Made by a program: the position numbers and the translations under genes. Source: Chloroflexota bacterium (GTDB taxonomy: Bacteria; Chloroflexota; Dehalococcoidia; Lucifugimonadales; Lucifugimonadaceae). From it: a stretch of DNA of 64,000 bases. The stretch is from positions 1 to 64,000 of the forward strand of contig JAQBVG010000002.1 of NCBI GenBank assembly GCA_027623655.1, given 5' to 3'. Below are positions 32,817 to 41,208 of the stretch, piece after piece. The notes beneath the pieces are model-generated. The model was given only the letters and a program-made list of their open reading frames with translations. It was not told where the DNA came from and ran no database searches. The first letter of the stretch is position 1. Each line of letters opens with the position of its first letter.

Positions 32817-35800
32817 GACTGCCAACCTCTTCCCTGGTGCCAGGTGTTCCGTCCAAATTGCCGCCAACACCATTTGCCGCCGACCTGGCTGCCTGTCCAC
32901 GTAGCACCCGAGCGTAGTCTCGTGGGAGTACTTTTTTAAACTGCTTTACCGAGGTCGACCAGTCGGCAAGCAGCCGTGCCGCAAGCTTGCTATCCGTGTA
33001 TTCGAAGTGATTCTGGATCATGCTCCTGAGTTCACGGTCGTCATCGGAACCGGGTACTACGTCGAGAAGGTCCGCAATCGCGCGGTTAAACCTGGAGTTG
33101 AACGATCCATCTACATCGATAACGTAGGCCACTCCACCGCTCATGCCTGCTCCAAAGTTTCGACCCGTTTTACCCAGAACTGCAACACGACCGCCCGTCA
33201 TGTACTCGCAACCGTGATCGCCGACCCCCTCGACGACTGCATGAGCTGCCGAGTTACGAACCGCAAATCGTTCTCCGGCGAGTCCGTTCACATACGCCTC
33301 TCCGCCTGTCGAACCGTACAGGGCGACGTTACCGATAATGATGTTATCTTCAGCATCGTATGAACTGTTCGCTGGTGGTGTAATTATGAGCCGACCTCCG
33401 GAAAGGCCCTTTCCGAAGTAGTCGTTGGCATCACCTTCGATTTTGAAGGTAATACCTTTGACAGCCCAGGCACCGAAACTCTGCCCGGCCGATCCCTGGA
33501 ATGTGAAGTTGATAGCACCGTTGAGGAGACCCTCTTCACCGTGTTTCTTTGCGATTATTCCGCTCAACGTGGCGCCGACCGTGCGGTTGGTATTTTTAAC
33601 CTGCAGAGTCTGATTTACGGTCTTGCCTTCTTCAATTGCGGGCCGTGCCAGCTCGATCAACCGGTTGTCTAATGACTTGTTCAGACCGTGATCCTGCAGT
33701 ATCTGCTGGTAGGCGTGGTCGCTCGGCAGCACGTCCGGTTTCATGATGATCGGGGAAAGGTTGAGAGTTTTCGCCTTCCAGTGGTTGATATCGTCGCGGA
33801 CCTTCAGCCTGTCGACACGACCGATCATTTCGTTGACCGTGCGGAATCCCATCTTTGCCATGTGTTCGCGCAGACCTTCGGCGAGGAACATGAAGTAGTT
33901 GACAACGGCATCGGGGGTACCGGCAAACTTTTTGCGTAGCTCAGGGTCTTGAGTAGCGACACCAACCGAGCAGGTGTTCAGGTGGCATTTGCGTAACATG
34001 ATGCAACCCATCGAGATCAGTGCACCTGTGGCGATACCCCACTCCTCGGCTCCCAACAAAGCCGCCATCAGGACGTCTCGCGATGTCTTCATCTGGCCGT
34101 CGGTCTGCACCACGATCCGGTCTCGCAGCCCATTTGCAACGAGGACCTGCTGAGTTTCAGCCACACCAAGTTCCCATGGCAGCCCGGCATGGCGAATCGA
34201 ACTTAGCGGCGAAGCGCCAGTACCGCCAGAATCGCCAGAAATCAGAACTACATCGCCCTTACCCTTGGCCACTCCAGCCGCGATGATTCCGACACCGGCA
34301 GCTGACACAAGCTTGACGTGGACGCGTGAATCGGGATTCACGCTTTTCAGGTCGTGAATAAGTTGTGCAAGGTCCTCGATCGAGTAGATATCGTGATGCG
34401 GCGGTGGCGAAATCAACTCCACGCCGGGTGTCGTCTTCCTTATGTATGCGATGTAGTCCGAAATCTTCCGACCCGGGATTTCACCGCCTTCACCGGGTTT
34501 CGCACCCTGCGCCATCTTGATCTGGAGATCTCTGGCGTTGACCAGATAGTTGGTCGTCACACCGAATCGACCAGATGCCACCTGTTTGACGGCGCTTGAA
34601 CGTGAATCGCCGTTTGCGTCTGGTGAGAACCGAACCGGATCCTCCCCGCCCTCGCCGGTGTTCGACCGAGCATTTATACGGTTCGTCGCGATGGCCAGTG
34701 TCTCGTGGGCCTCGCGGCTGATTGACCCAAGCGAAATCGCGCCCGTGGCAAACCGCTCTGCGATCACCGAGGCGGGTTCCACTTCGTCGAGGGGGATGGG
34801 ATCACCGAAGATCGGCTCCAGCATGTTGCGGATCGTGACGTGCTCTTCACCTTCTTCGTCCGAGGCGGACTCAAACTGCTTGAACACCTCTGGATCGTTC
34901 CGGGTGACTGCGTCCTGTAAAAACGCGATCGTGTCCGGATTCCACATATGTCGTTCGCCGGTCGCTCTCCAGAGGTACAGACCACCGAGATCGAGTTTCA
35001 GGTTGGAGGGGATGCTGTCAGGGGAGTAAGCGCGCGAATGGTTCGCCAGTACATCAAGAGCGATTTCTTCTGTGCCAATCCCGCTGATGCGCGAGACGGT
35101 CCATGTGAAGAACTCGTTGACGAGCTCTTTTGAGAGTCCGAGCGCTTCAAATATCTGGGCGCCGATATAGCCCTGAAGGGTTGAAATTCCCATTTTGGCC
35201 ATCGTCTTAACGACGCCTTCTTCGATGGCTTCACGGAAGTTCTCTTCAGCCCTGTCCTGCCCGGGAATTCTCTCTTCAGCGGTCGGCCGTAACCGCAAAC
35301 CCACGATGGTTTCCATCGCGAGGTACGGATTTACCGCCGATGCGCCGTAGCCGAAAAGAGTTGCAAAATGGTGGACTTCCCGTGGTTCACCCGACTCGAC
35401 GATGATGTCGGCCTCTGCACGGGTCCTTTCACGAATCAGGTGGTGATGCACCGCACCGGTTGCGAGCAGCGAGGGTATGAACGCGTGCTCAGGATCGACA
35501 CCGCGGTCGGAAAGGATCAGCAGAGTGTAACCATCTTCGATGGCGCTGCTGGCCTCTGCCCGGATTCGGTCGAGTGCCACATTTAGTGCGTCTGTTCCGC
35601 CGGATACCGGGAACAGTGTCGAGATCGTCTTTGCTTTGACTCCCGGACGGGTCGATGCCTTTATTTTTGCCAACTCAGCGTTTCGCAGTACCGGATGGTC
35701 GATGCGAAGCGTCCGACAATGCAACGGTGTTGTTTCGAAGATGTTCGTTCTGCGGCCTGCGGGTACGGCGCGCTGCGTTACCAACTGCTCGCGAATCGCG

Positions 35801-37464
35801 TCCAGGGGAGGGTTCGAAACCTGTGCGAACGCCTGCTTGAAATAAGCGAACAGGGTTTGTGGCTTGTCAGAGAGGACGGCCAGAGGCGCGTCATTGCCCA
35901 TCGAGCCCTGGGGCTGGTGCGCCGTGATAGACATCGGACGGATCAACAAGCTCAGATCTTCACGGGAATAACCGAATGCCATTTGCCGACTGACAAGGGT
36001 TTTGATGTCTGTTCCAGGAACATTTTCGGCTTCTGGCAGAGATTCGATCGTTTCACGATTCTCCTCAAGCCATTCGCCGTAAGGATGCTGGCTTGAAATC
36101 CGATCGATGACTTCGTCTGGCTCGACGATACGCTGTTGCTTGAAATCGATCAGGAACATACGGCCCGGTTCGAGGCGCGAACGATATTTGATGTCTTTGG
36201 GATCAATGTTCAGCACGCCAGATTCGGATGCCATCACCAGTAGATCGTCGTTCGTGACCCAGTAGCGGAACGGTCGCAGACCGTTCCTGTCGAGAACGGC
36301 GCCAACCGCGTCGCCATCGGTGAACACGATCATTGCAGGGCCGTCCCACGGCTCCATGATGTTGCCGTGGTACTCGTAGAAATCCTTCACCTTCTGTGGC
36401 ATCGACTCGTGTCCAAACCAGGCGGCGGGCAGCAGCATTGCCGCGGTGTGTTCGACTGAACGGCCGGTCATGCGAAGAAGCTCGAACACGTTATCGAGCG
36501 AGGCGGTGTCTGATGGGTTGTCTGCTTCACAGATCGGAGTCAGCCGGGAGATCCTGTCGCCGAACAACGGCGATTGGAGCGTCCGCTCTCTCGCCTGCAT
36601 CCAGTTGCGGTTGCCCCTGACGGTATTGATTTCACCGTTGTGGGCCAGCATCCGGTAAGGATGGGCCAATTTCCATGAGCCGAGCGTGTTCGTCGAGAAC
36701 CGGGAGTGGACCAGGCCGAACGCACTGACCATCCTCGGATCCTGCAGATCGATGAAGAACTTACCAAGTTGATCGGTAAGGAGCATGCCCTTGTAGATGA
36801 GGGTGCGTGATGACCACGAGCAGACATAGAACTCGCGAAGCAACGTCTTCCGGGTTTCCGGGTCCTGCTCGGCGTTTAACAACTGCTTCTCGGCAGTCTT
36901 TCGTGCGAGGTACAGGCGGCGCTCCAGATCATCGCCCTCAAGACCGTCCGGCGCCACAACAAATAGCTGGGCAAACTCCGGCATGATCGCGCGGGCAGTG
37001 ACTCCAATTGCGGCAGGGTCGACTGGTACATCACGCCAACCCAGGACCTTCATGCCGTTGTCAATGCTTGCCGATTCCAGCGCGGTGCGAGCGGCCATGT
37101 TTAGCGACTGGTCGTTTGGAAGGAAACACATTGCAACGCCGTAACGACCCGCTTCAGGGAGGTTAATTCCTGCCTCCTGCGCCACCGAATTTATGAACCT
37201 GTCGGGCATTTGAATGGTGATACCCGCACCGTCTCCGGTCAGGGGGTCTGCCCCGGCGGCTCCGCGGTGACCGAGGTTGACCAACACCTCAAGCGCCTGA
37301 TCGATGATCTTGCGGGATCGCTCACCAGTGATATTGGCGACCATTCCGACGCCACACGCGTCGCGCTCCAGCTCAGGGACGTACAACCCGCGTTCACCAA
37401 TGTCTGTAAAATCGGGCAGCGTCGTCTCAGGTAGCTGATTAAAAATATTCCGGACTTCGGTCAT
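32809..37464 (-). CDS. gltB: Glutamate synthase large subunit
   Basis: GltB makes two glutamates from glutamine and 2-oxoglutarate. The 1551-residue precursor has Cys37 (RDACGVGMVA) as the N-terminal nucleophile after a 36-residue propeptide, the glutaminase domain (FGLVHSRFSTNTLGSWKLAH, LAHNGEINTVRGNRNWMQAR), a central domain, the FMN/2-oxoglutarate synthase domain (MAQGAKPGEGGEIPGRKIS, ISPPPHHDIYSIEDLAQLI, LISGDSGGTGASPLSSIRHA) with the 3Fe-4S cysteines MGCIMLRKCHLNTCSVGVA, and the C-terminal GXGXG beta-helix (GLSGGRLIITPPANSSYDAE, GAGMSGGVAYVIDVDGSF). It lies 47 bases after glnA. Confidence 0.97.
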   Translation of the reverse strand: MTEVRNIFNQLPETTLPDFTDIGERGLYVPELERDACGVGMVANITGERSRKIIDQALEVLVNLGHRGAAGADPLTGDGAGITIQMPDRFINSVAQEAGINLPEAGRYGVAMCFLPNDQSLNMAARTALESASIDNGMKVLGWRDVPVDPAAIGVTARAIMPEFAQLFVVAPDGLEGDDLERRLYLARKTAEKQLLNAEQDPETRKTLLREFYVCSWSSRTLIYKGMLLTDQLGKFFIDLQDPRMVSAFGLVHSRFSTNTLGSWKLAHPYRMLAHNGEINTVRGNRNWMQARERTLQSPLFGDRISRLTPICEADNPSDTASLDNVFELLRMTGRSVEHTAAMLLPAAWFGHESMPQKVKDFYEYHGNIMEPWDGPAMIVFTDGDAVGAVLDRNGLRPFRYWVTNDDLLVMASESGVLNIDPKDIKYRSRLEPGRMFLIDFKQQRIVEPDEVIDRISSQHPYGEWLEENRETIESLPEAENVPGTDIKTLVSRQMAFGYSREDLSLLIRPMSITAHQPQGSMGNDAPLAVLSDKPQTLFAYFKQAFAQVSNPPLDAIREQLVTQRAVPAGRRTNIFETTPLHCRTLRIDHPVLRNAELAKIKASTRPGVKAKTISTLFPVSGGTDALNVALDRIRAEASSAIEDGYTLLILSDRGVDPEHAFIPSLLATGAVHHHLIRERTRAEADIIVESGEPREVHHFATLFGYGASAVNPYLAMETIVGLRLRPTAEERIPGQDRAEENFREAIEEGVVKTMAKMGISTLQGYIGAQIFEALGLSKELVNEFFTWTVSRISGIGTEEIALDVLANHSRAYSPDSIPSNLKLDLGGLYLWRATGERHMWNPDTIAFLQDAVTRNDPEVFKQFESASDEEGEEHVTIRNMLEPIFGDPIPLDEVEPASVIAERFATGAISLGSISREAHETLAIATNRINARSNTGEGGEDPVRFSPDANGDSRSSAVKQVASGRFGVTTNYLVNARDLQIKMAQGAKPGEGGEIPGRKISDYIAYIRKTTPGVELISPPPHHDIYSIEDLAQLIHDLKSVNPDSRVHVKLVSAAGVGIIAAGVAKGKGDVVLISGDSGGTGASPLSSIRHAGLPWELGVAETQQVLVANGLRDRIVVQTDGQMKTSRDVLMAALLGAEEWGIATGALISMGCIMLRKCHLNTCSVGVATQDPELRKKFAGTPDAVVNYFMFLAEGLREHMAKMGFRTVNEMIGRVDRLKVRDDINHWKAKTLNLSPIIMKPDVLPSDHAYQQILQDHGLNKSLDNRLIELARPAIEEGKTVNQTLQVKNTNRTVGATLSGIIAKKHGEEGLLNGAINFTFQGSAGQSFGAWAVKGITFKIEGDANDYFGKGLSGGRLIITPPANSSYDAEDNIIIGNVALYGSTGGEAYVNGLAGERFAVRNSAAHAVVEGVGDHGCEYMTGGRVAVLGKTGRNFGAGMSGGVAYVIDVDGSFNSRFNRAIADLLDVVPGSDDDRELRSMIQNHFEYTDSKLAARLLADWSTSVKQFKKVLPRDYARVLRGQAARSAANGVGGNLDGTPGTREEVGSRG

Positions 37465-37511
37465 GTTTTTCCTGGCGCAAAGATTCTATCGGTCAAGCTG
37501 GGATACCGACC

Positions 37512-38876
37512 TTACAGGTTTCGGTACTTCTCAACTTCGTAGTCGGTCACTGTATTGCTAAATTGCTGCCACTCAAGTCGTTTGTTTGCGAGGAAGTTTT
37601 CTTTCACGATCGGCCCAAGGGCGTGCTCAAGTAAGTCGCTGTCCTCCGCCAGGCGTATGGCTTCCTCCAGCGATCTTGGCAGGCGGACCACGCCACGATC
37701 GTTCAGTTCGGAATCGGACATCCGATAAACATCTGCCTCAAGAGGCTCTGGTAGTGGCATGTTTTTCTCGATTCCGTCGAGACCAGCAGCCAGCAGGACC
37801 GAGAACAACAGGTAGGGGTTTGCCGCTGGGTCTGGCGCACGGTATTCGACACGTATGCTTTCCTCGCGTCCCGGCCGATACGTCGGCACCCTGATGAGGT
37901 CGCCGAAATTACCGGTTGTCCATGAAGCAAATATCGGTGCCTCAAGACCCGGCAACAACCGTTTGTAGGAATTGACCCACTGGTTAGTCACGACACAGAT
38001 TTCGGCGGCGTGACGCATCAAACCGGCAATAAATTGTCGACCAATTTCGGAAAGATTGAGATCGGCGTCGGCATCGAAAAAGGCATTGTCGTCGCCTCTG
38101 AAAAGCGACATGTGCGTGTGCATTCCGGAGCCGTGGCGGTCACCGAACGGCCGGGGCATGAACGTCGCGTACCCTCCGTCGGCGGCAGCCAGCTCTTTTG
38201 CGATCACCTTGAATGTGATCACCGAATCGGCCATTGTTAGAGCGTTCGTGTGGCGGAGGTCAATTTCGTGTTGACCGCTCCCCACTTCATGGTGGCTGTG
38301 CTTTACGGGTATGCCCATTTGCTCGAGGGTCAACACTATGTCTCGACGGAGATCGGCACCTGTGCCGTCGACAGACGTCTGGTCGAAGTATCCACCCTTG
38401 TCCTGGTTAACCTCACGGTCTGGACCGTTCACTCCGCAGTAGTACTCGATTTCGGGTGCGACGTAGAACGTAAGGCCCATTTCGTAGGCTCGTGCGATAT
38501 TTCGGCGGAGGACCTGCCTTCCGTCGGTGACCGATTTATCACCCGACACCGTTTCAATATCGCAAAATAGCCTGGCGACCGCGTTTTTGCTCGGGCGCCA
38601 TGGCAAAACCTGGAACGTGGACGGGTCCGGCATGGCGACCATGTCTGTCTCATCGGCCCTGGTCAATCCCTCGACTGAAGCACCGTCGAAGCTGGCTCCG
38701 TTCCGAAGTACACCTTCGAGTTCGTCAACCGTAATTGCGAATCCTTTCAGTGTGCCAAGGATGTCGGTGAACCACAGCCTGATGAATTTCACGTCATGCT
38801 CGCGCGCCGAGAACAGGACGTATTTAATCGCCTCTTCGTCTATTCCCGGACGTATGTTTTCGGCAGTTTGGGTCAT
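37512..38876 (-). CDS. glnA: Glutamine synthetase, type I
   Basis: GlnA condenses ammonium and glutamate with ATP to glutamine. The 454-residue product has the beta-Grasp N-terminus (FIRLWFTDILGTLKGFAITV), GASFDGASVEGLTRADETDM, the metal and substrate site YYVAPEIEYYCGV-like block, HHEVGSGQHEIDLRH, the ATP-binding GSGMHTHMSLF, and NSYKRLLPGLEAPIFASWTTG. Near the C-terminus the sequence ADVYRMSDSELNDRGVVRL resembles the Bacillus GSI-alpha form, and the GSI-beta insertion and canonical adenylylation loop are missing, so control by feedback or transcription is likelier than by adenylylation. It lies between the GlnR-like regulator and gltBD. Confidence 0.95.
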   Translation of the reverse strand: MTQTAENIRPGIDEEAIKYVLFSAREHDVKFIRLWFTDILGTLKGFAITVDELEGVLRNGASFDGASVEGLTRADETDMVAMPDPSTFQVLPWRPSKNAVARLFCDIETVSGDKSVTDGRQVLRRNIARAYEMGLTFYVAPEIEYYCGVNGPDREVNQDKGGYFDQTSVDGTGADLRRDIVLTLEQMGIPVKHSHHEVGSGQHEIDLRHTNALTMADSVITFKVIAKELAAADGGYATFMPRPFGDRHGSGMHTHMSLFRGDDNAFFDADADLNLSEIGRQFIAGLMRHAAEICVVTNQWVNSYKRLLPGLEAPIFASWTTGNFGDLIRVPTYRPGREESIRVEYRAPDPAANPYLLFSVLLAAGLDGIEKNMPLPEPLEADVYRMSDSELNDRGVVRLPRSLEEAIRLAEDSDLLEHALGPIVKENFLANKRLEWQQFSNTVTDYEVEKYRNL

Positions 38877-38957
38877 GGTTGAACTGGCTAACGCAGTAAT
38901 TGGCGCGCGGTCGCTCGCACCGACCTCCCCTTCGACGTGGTCACTGGTCGATGGGGG

Positions 38958-38991
38958 AGTATTTGAAAATGTTTTCCGATTGTAAACAATC
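38958..38991 (-). promoter_or_regulatory. Candidate glnA promoter with overlapping GlnR-like dyad
   Basis: On the minus strand TTTACA (38981-38986) and AATACT (38958-38963) are 17 bases apart. The -35 is embedded in the inverted repeat GATTGT-TT-ACAATC (38978-38991), and TTTAC-N6-AAAAC resembles the GTnAC-N6-GnAAC pattern of actinobacterial GlnR boxes. The element is about 85-115 bases before glnA. The rest of the 292-base interval holds no gene. Confidence 0.45.
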
Positions 38992-39168
38992 TAATTTGTG
39001 AGTGAAGCCCGGGATTATCTCTGGGTCTCCTGCAACTATTCGATAAAAAGAGTGGATCAACTATTTTGCTCTCGTGCGTGCGCTATACGCGCGCTACCTT
39101 TTACAGAAATGTTTCAATAGTTGGTTGTTTAGTCCTCACAGTTCCGGATTGGCTGAATTTTCGTACGT

Positions 39169-39846
39169 TCACTGATTCGCTGCAGGTGAGCGAAAGCGAT
39201 AGCCAACGTTCCACTGGGTTTCGATGAAATGATGGGTAACGTCGTCGATCTTGCTCCGTAGTCGCCGAATATGAACGTCGACTGTCCGGGTCCCGCCGAA
39301 GTAGTCGTACTCCCACACGCTTCGCAACAGTGATTCCCTGCTGAATACGCGATTGGGATTCGAGGCCAGGTACTTCAGCAGTTCATACTCCTTGTATGTC
39401 AGATCGACTTTGCGGTTCCGTAATGTCACCTCGTATCGATCACAATCGATCGTCAATTCGCCGTGGACTATAGTGTTTTGCGCTTCCACCGGTGTGTGCA
39501 TCGACATTGCGAGCTTCAAGCGCAGCACGACCTCTTCAGCGCTACAGGGAAGGAAGCAGAGCTCGATATCCTCCCTCGTCGCGCTAATTCCCTCCAGAGA
39601 GGTGACCGGCAGTATGACAACGACCGGTACACCGGCATCAGCTACTGCATGGACCAGGCCAGATGGCCCGCCTAGGCCTACTCCGGTCGCCCAGACCAGA
39701 GCACCTTCGACGCTTGAAGCCAGTTCGTCCTTGCTCGTTTCGGAGGTGAACTTTATTAACTGAAGCGATGAATTGAGCGCGCCTACAGCCGCCCGCAGGC
39801 GTTCCGATTCAGCATCTCCGAATCCCAGTAGCGCTATCGAACTCAA
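39169..39846 (-). CDS. GlnR-like orphan OmpR-family regulator
   Basis: The 225-residue protein (TTG start at 39846) has an N-terminal receiver-like domain and a C-terminal OmpR winged helix: VDLTYKEYELLKYLASNPNR, VFSRESLLRSVWEYDYFGG, TRTVDVHIRRLRSKIDDV. The DYFGGTRTVDVH block is very like actinobacterial GlnR, the orphan activator/repressor of nitrogen genes. The receiver region lacks the phosphoacceptor Asp where expected (ALVWATG near residues 49-55) and no histidine kinase gene is nearby, so phosphorylation control is unlikely. It is the first gene of the glnA-gltBD block, consistent with a nitrogen regulator; that role is inference. Confidence 0.85.
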   Translation of the reverse strand: MSSIALLGFGDAESERLRAAVGALNSSLQLIKFTSETSKDELASSVEGALVWATGVGLGGPSGLVHAVADAGVPVVVILPVTSLEGISATREDIELCFLPCSAEEVVLRLKLAMSMHTPVEAQNTIVHGELTIDCDRYEVTLRNRKVDLTYKEYELLKYLASNPNRVFSRESLLRSVWEYDYFGGTRTVDVHIRRLRSKIDDVTHHFIETQWNVGYRFRSPAANQ

Positions 39847-39950
39847 TTGATGACACCTGAACTCATCGGCGTACCGATCACGCCGCTACGCTGGGCTCAC
39901 CGACCTTCACATGCGATCGGCTACCGCCGTGTACGCACACGAAGCACTCA

Positions 39951-39979
39951 AGGTTATTGGTTTGTGGCGAATTTCACAA
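39951..39979 (-). promoter_or_regulatory. Candidate promoter of the GlnR-like gene
   Basis: On the minus strand TTGTGA (39974-39979) and TAACCT (39951-39956) are 17 bases apart, about 105 bases before the TTG start. A CGGCGT-N7-ACGCCG inverted repeat (39867-39885) lies between promoter and start and may be an autoregulatory site. Confidence 0.35.
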
Positions 39980-40039
39980 CCATTTGCGATTCTGGCGCAG
40001 TCCAGATTGCGACACGCTGAAAAGAGCGGAGCTTTCGCG

Positions 40040-40069
40040 TTGACTTGCCGGCGTACCCATTCGTATACT
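40040..40069 (+). promoter_or_regulatory. Strong sigma70-like promoter of the ribosomal supercluster
   Basis: TTGACT (40040-40045) and TATACT (40064-40069) with an 18-base spacer nearly match consensus. Transcription from here would give a leader of about 60 bases before rpsL. The 290-base interval holds only this and the divergent GlnR-like promoter; no gene is seen. Confidence 0.65.
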
Positions 40070-40136
40070 TACCCTTCGTGGCCTGATCCAAATGGGTTGG
40101 GCACGGCTTATTGTGGCCTATTTTTTGGAGTAAATT

Positions 40137-40550
40137 TTGCCCACGATTAATCAACTCGTGCGCAATTCGCGTAAACAGAAGCGGCGCAAGCCTAAAACGC
40201 CTGCGCTTCGTTTCTCGTTTAATACCTTTGGCAGCAAGCTGGTAGAGCTTAAGAAAGGCAGCCCGCAGAAGCGCGGAGTGTGCCTTCAGGTTCGAACTGT
40301 CACCCCGAAGAAGCCGAACTCGGCTCTTCGCAAAGTAGCGCGAGTACGTTTGAGCAACGGGATGGAAGTTACGGCTTACATTCCAGGTGAGGGCCACAAT
40401 CTGCAGGAGCACTCCGTCGTGCTGATACGTGGCGGAAAAGTTCCAGATCTTCCTGGCGTTCGATATCACATAGTGCGCGGAACGCTGGATACAGCTGGCG
40501 TGGAAGATCGAAAACGCGGGCGAAGTAAGTACGGTACGACAAAGAGCTAG
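40137..40550 (+). CDS. rpsL: 30S ribosomal protein S12
   Basis: S12 sits at the decoding centre and is the classical streptomycin-resistance protein. The 137-residue product starts at TTG 40137 ([20 protein letters not shown]) with GGAG seven bases upstream, and contains [31 protein letters not shown] and [20 protein letters not shown]. Length and sequence are typical; the wild-type-like Lys ([11 protein letters not shown]) is kept. It is the first gene of the cluster; rpoBC is not adjacent. Confidence 0.97.
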   Translation: MPTINQLVRNSRKQKRRKPKTPALRFSFNTFGSKLVELKKGSPQKRGVCLQVRTVTPKKPNSALRKVARVRLSNGMEVTAYIPGEGHNLQEHSVVLIRGGKVPDLPGVRYHIVRGTLDTAGVEDRKRGRSKYGTTKS

Positions 40551-40568
40551 CTAAACAGTCCTGGTACA

Positions 40569-40602
40569 AACCGCCGCCTCTCTGGAAATCGGATAGGCGG
40601 TT
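40569..40602 (+). promoter_or_regulatory. rpsL-rpsG intercistronic hairpin, possible S7 site
   Basis: AACCGCC (40569-40575) and GGCGGTT (40596-40602) can pair across 20 bases in the 124-base gap between rpsL and rpsG. In E. coli S7 represses the str operon by binding the S12-S7 intercistronic RNA, so this may be an equivalent site; only the position and pairing support it. Confidence 0.35.
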
Positions 40603-40674
40603 ATGTTTGCCAGTGGGGCTGCTTGCCAGCGAAGAATTTCCAGAACGAATTAGCGAAAGTAAAGAACAGAAGAA

Positions 40675-41145
40675 ATGTCACGCAGGCGTCGCGCGCATCG
40701 CAGGCACATAGCCCCGGACCCACAGTACGGGAGTGTCGAGTTGACTCGCTTCATAAACCGATTAATGGTCGGTGGTAAGAAGTCGGTCGCTCAGCGTGCG
40801 ACGTATGACGCCCTCGACATGCTTGCAAAGGAAACCAACAGGTCTGGCTTGGAAGTTTTCGAACAGGCAGTACGAAACGCAATGCCTGCACTCGAAGTGA
40901 AGCCCCGCCGAGTAGGTGGAGCAACATATCAGGTGCCGGTTGAAGTGCGTCCCGAACGTCGGGGTGCACTCGCGCAGCGGTGGCTCATTACCGCTGCGCG
41001 TGAGCGTTCGGGCAGGCCAATAGCCGACAGGCTTTATGCGGAACTGCTCGAGGCCTCTCGCGGTGGCGGCGTCGCGGTGAGGAGACGGGAAGACCTTCAC
41101 AGGATGGCTGAAGCGAACAGGGCTTTTGTCCACTACCGCTGGTAG
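40675..41145 (+). CDS. rpsG: 30S ribosomal protein S7
   Basis: S7 nucleates assembly of the 30S head and binds near the exit site. The 156-residue product has MSRRRRAHRRHIAPDPQYGS, VGGKKSVAQRATYDALDMLA, ALEVKPRRVGGATYQVPVEV and RREDLHRMAEANRAFVHYRW, all family features at normal length. An unusually long 124-base gap with a hairpin separates it from rpsL. Confidence 0.97.
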   Translation: MSRRRRAHRRHIAPDPQYGSVELTRFINRLMVGGKKSVAQRATYDALDMLAKETNRSGLEVFEQAVRNAMPALEVKPRRVGGATYQVPVEVRPERRGALAQRWLITAARERSGRPIADRLYAELLEASRGGGVAVRRREDLHRMAEANRAFVHYRW

Positions 41146-41208
41146 GGAACTACTCAATTAAATTAGCCGCAAAACCGCCCCGATGATGGACTCACGGGGA
41201 CGGAATGA

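Noticed and set aside
39081-39100. GC-rich hairpin-like sequence (GTGCGCTATACGCGCG) between the GlnR-like gene and glnA.
   Set aside because: Only six pairs including a wobble, with no T-run on the minus strand.
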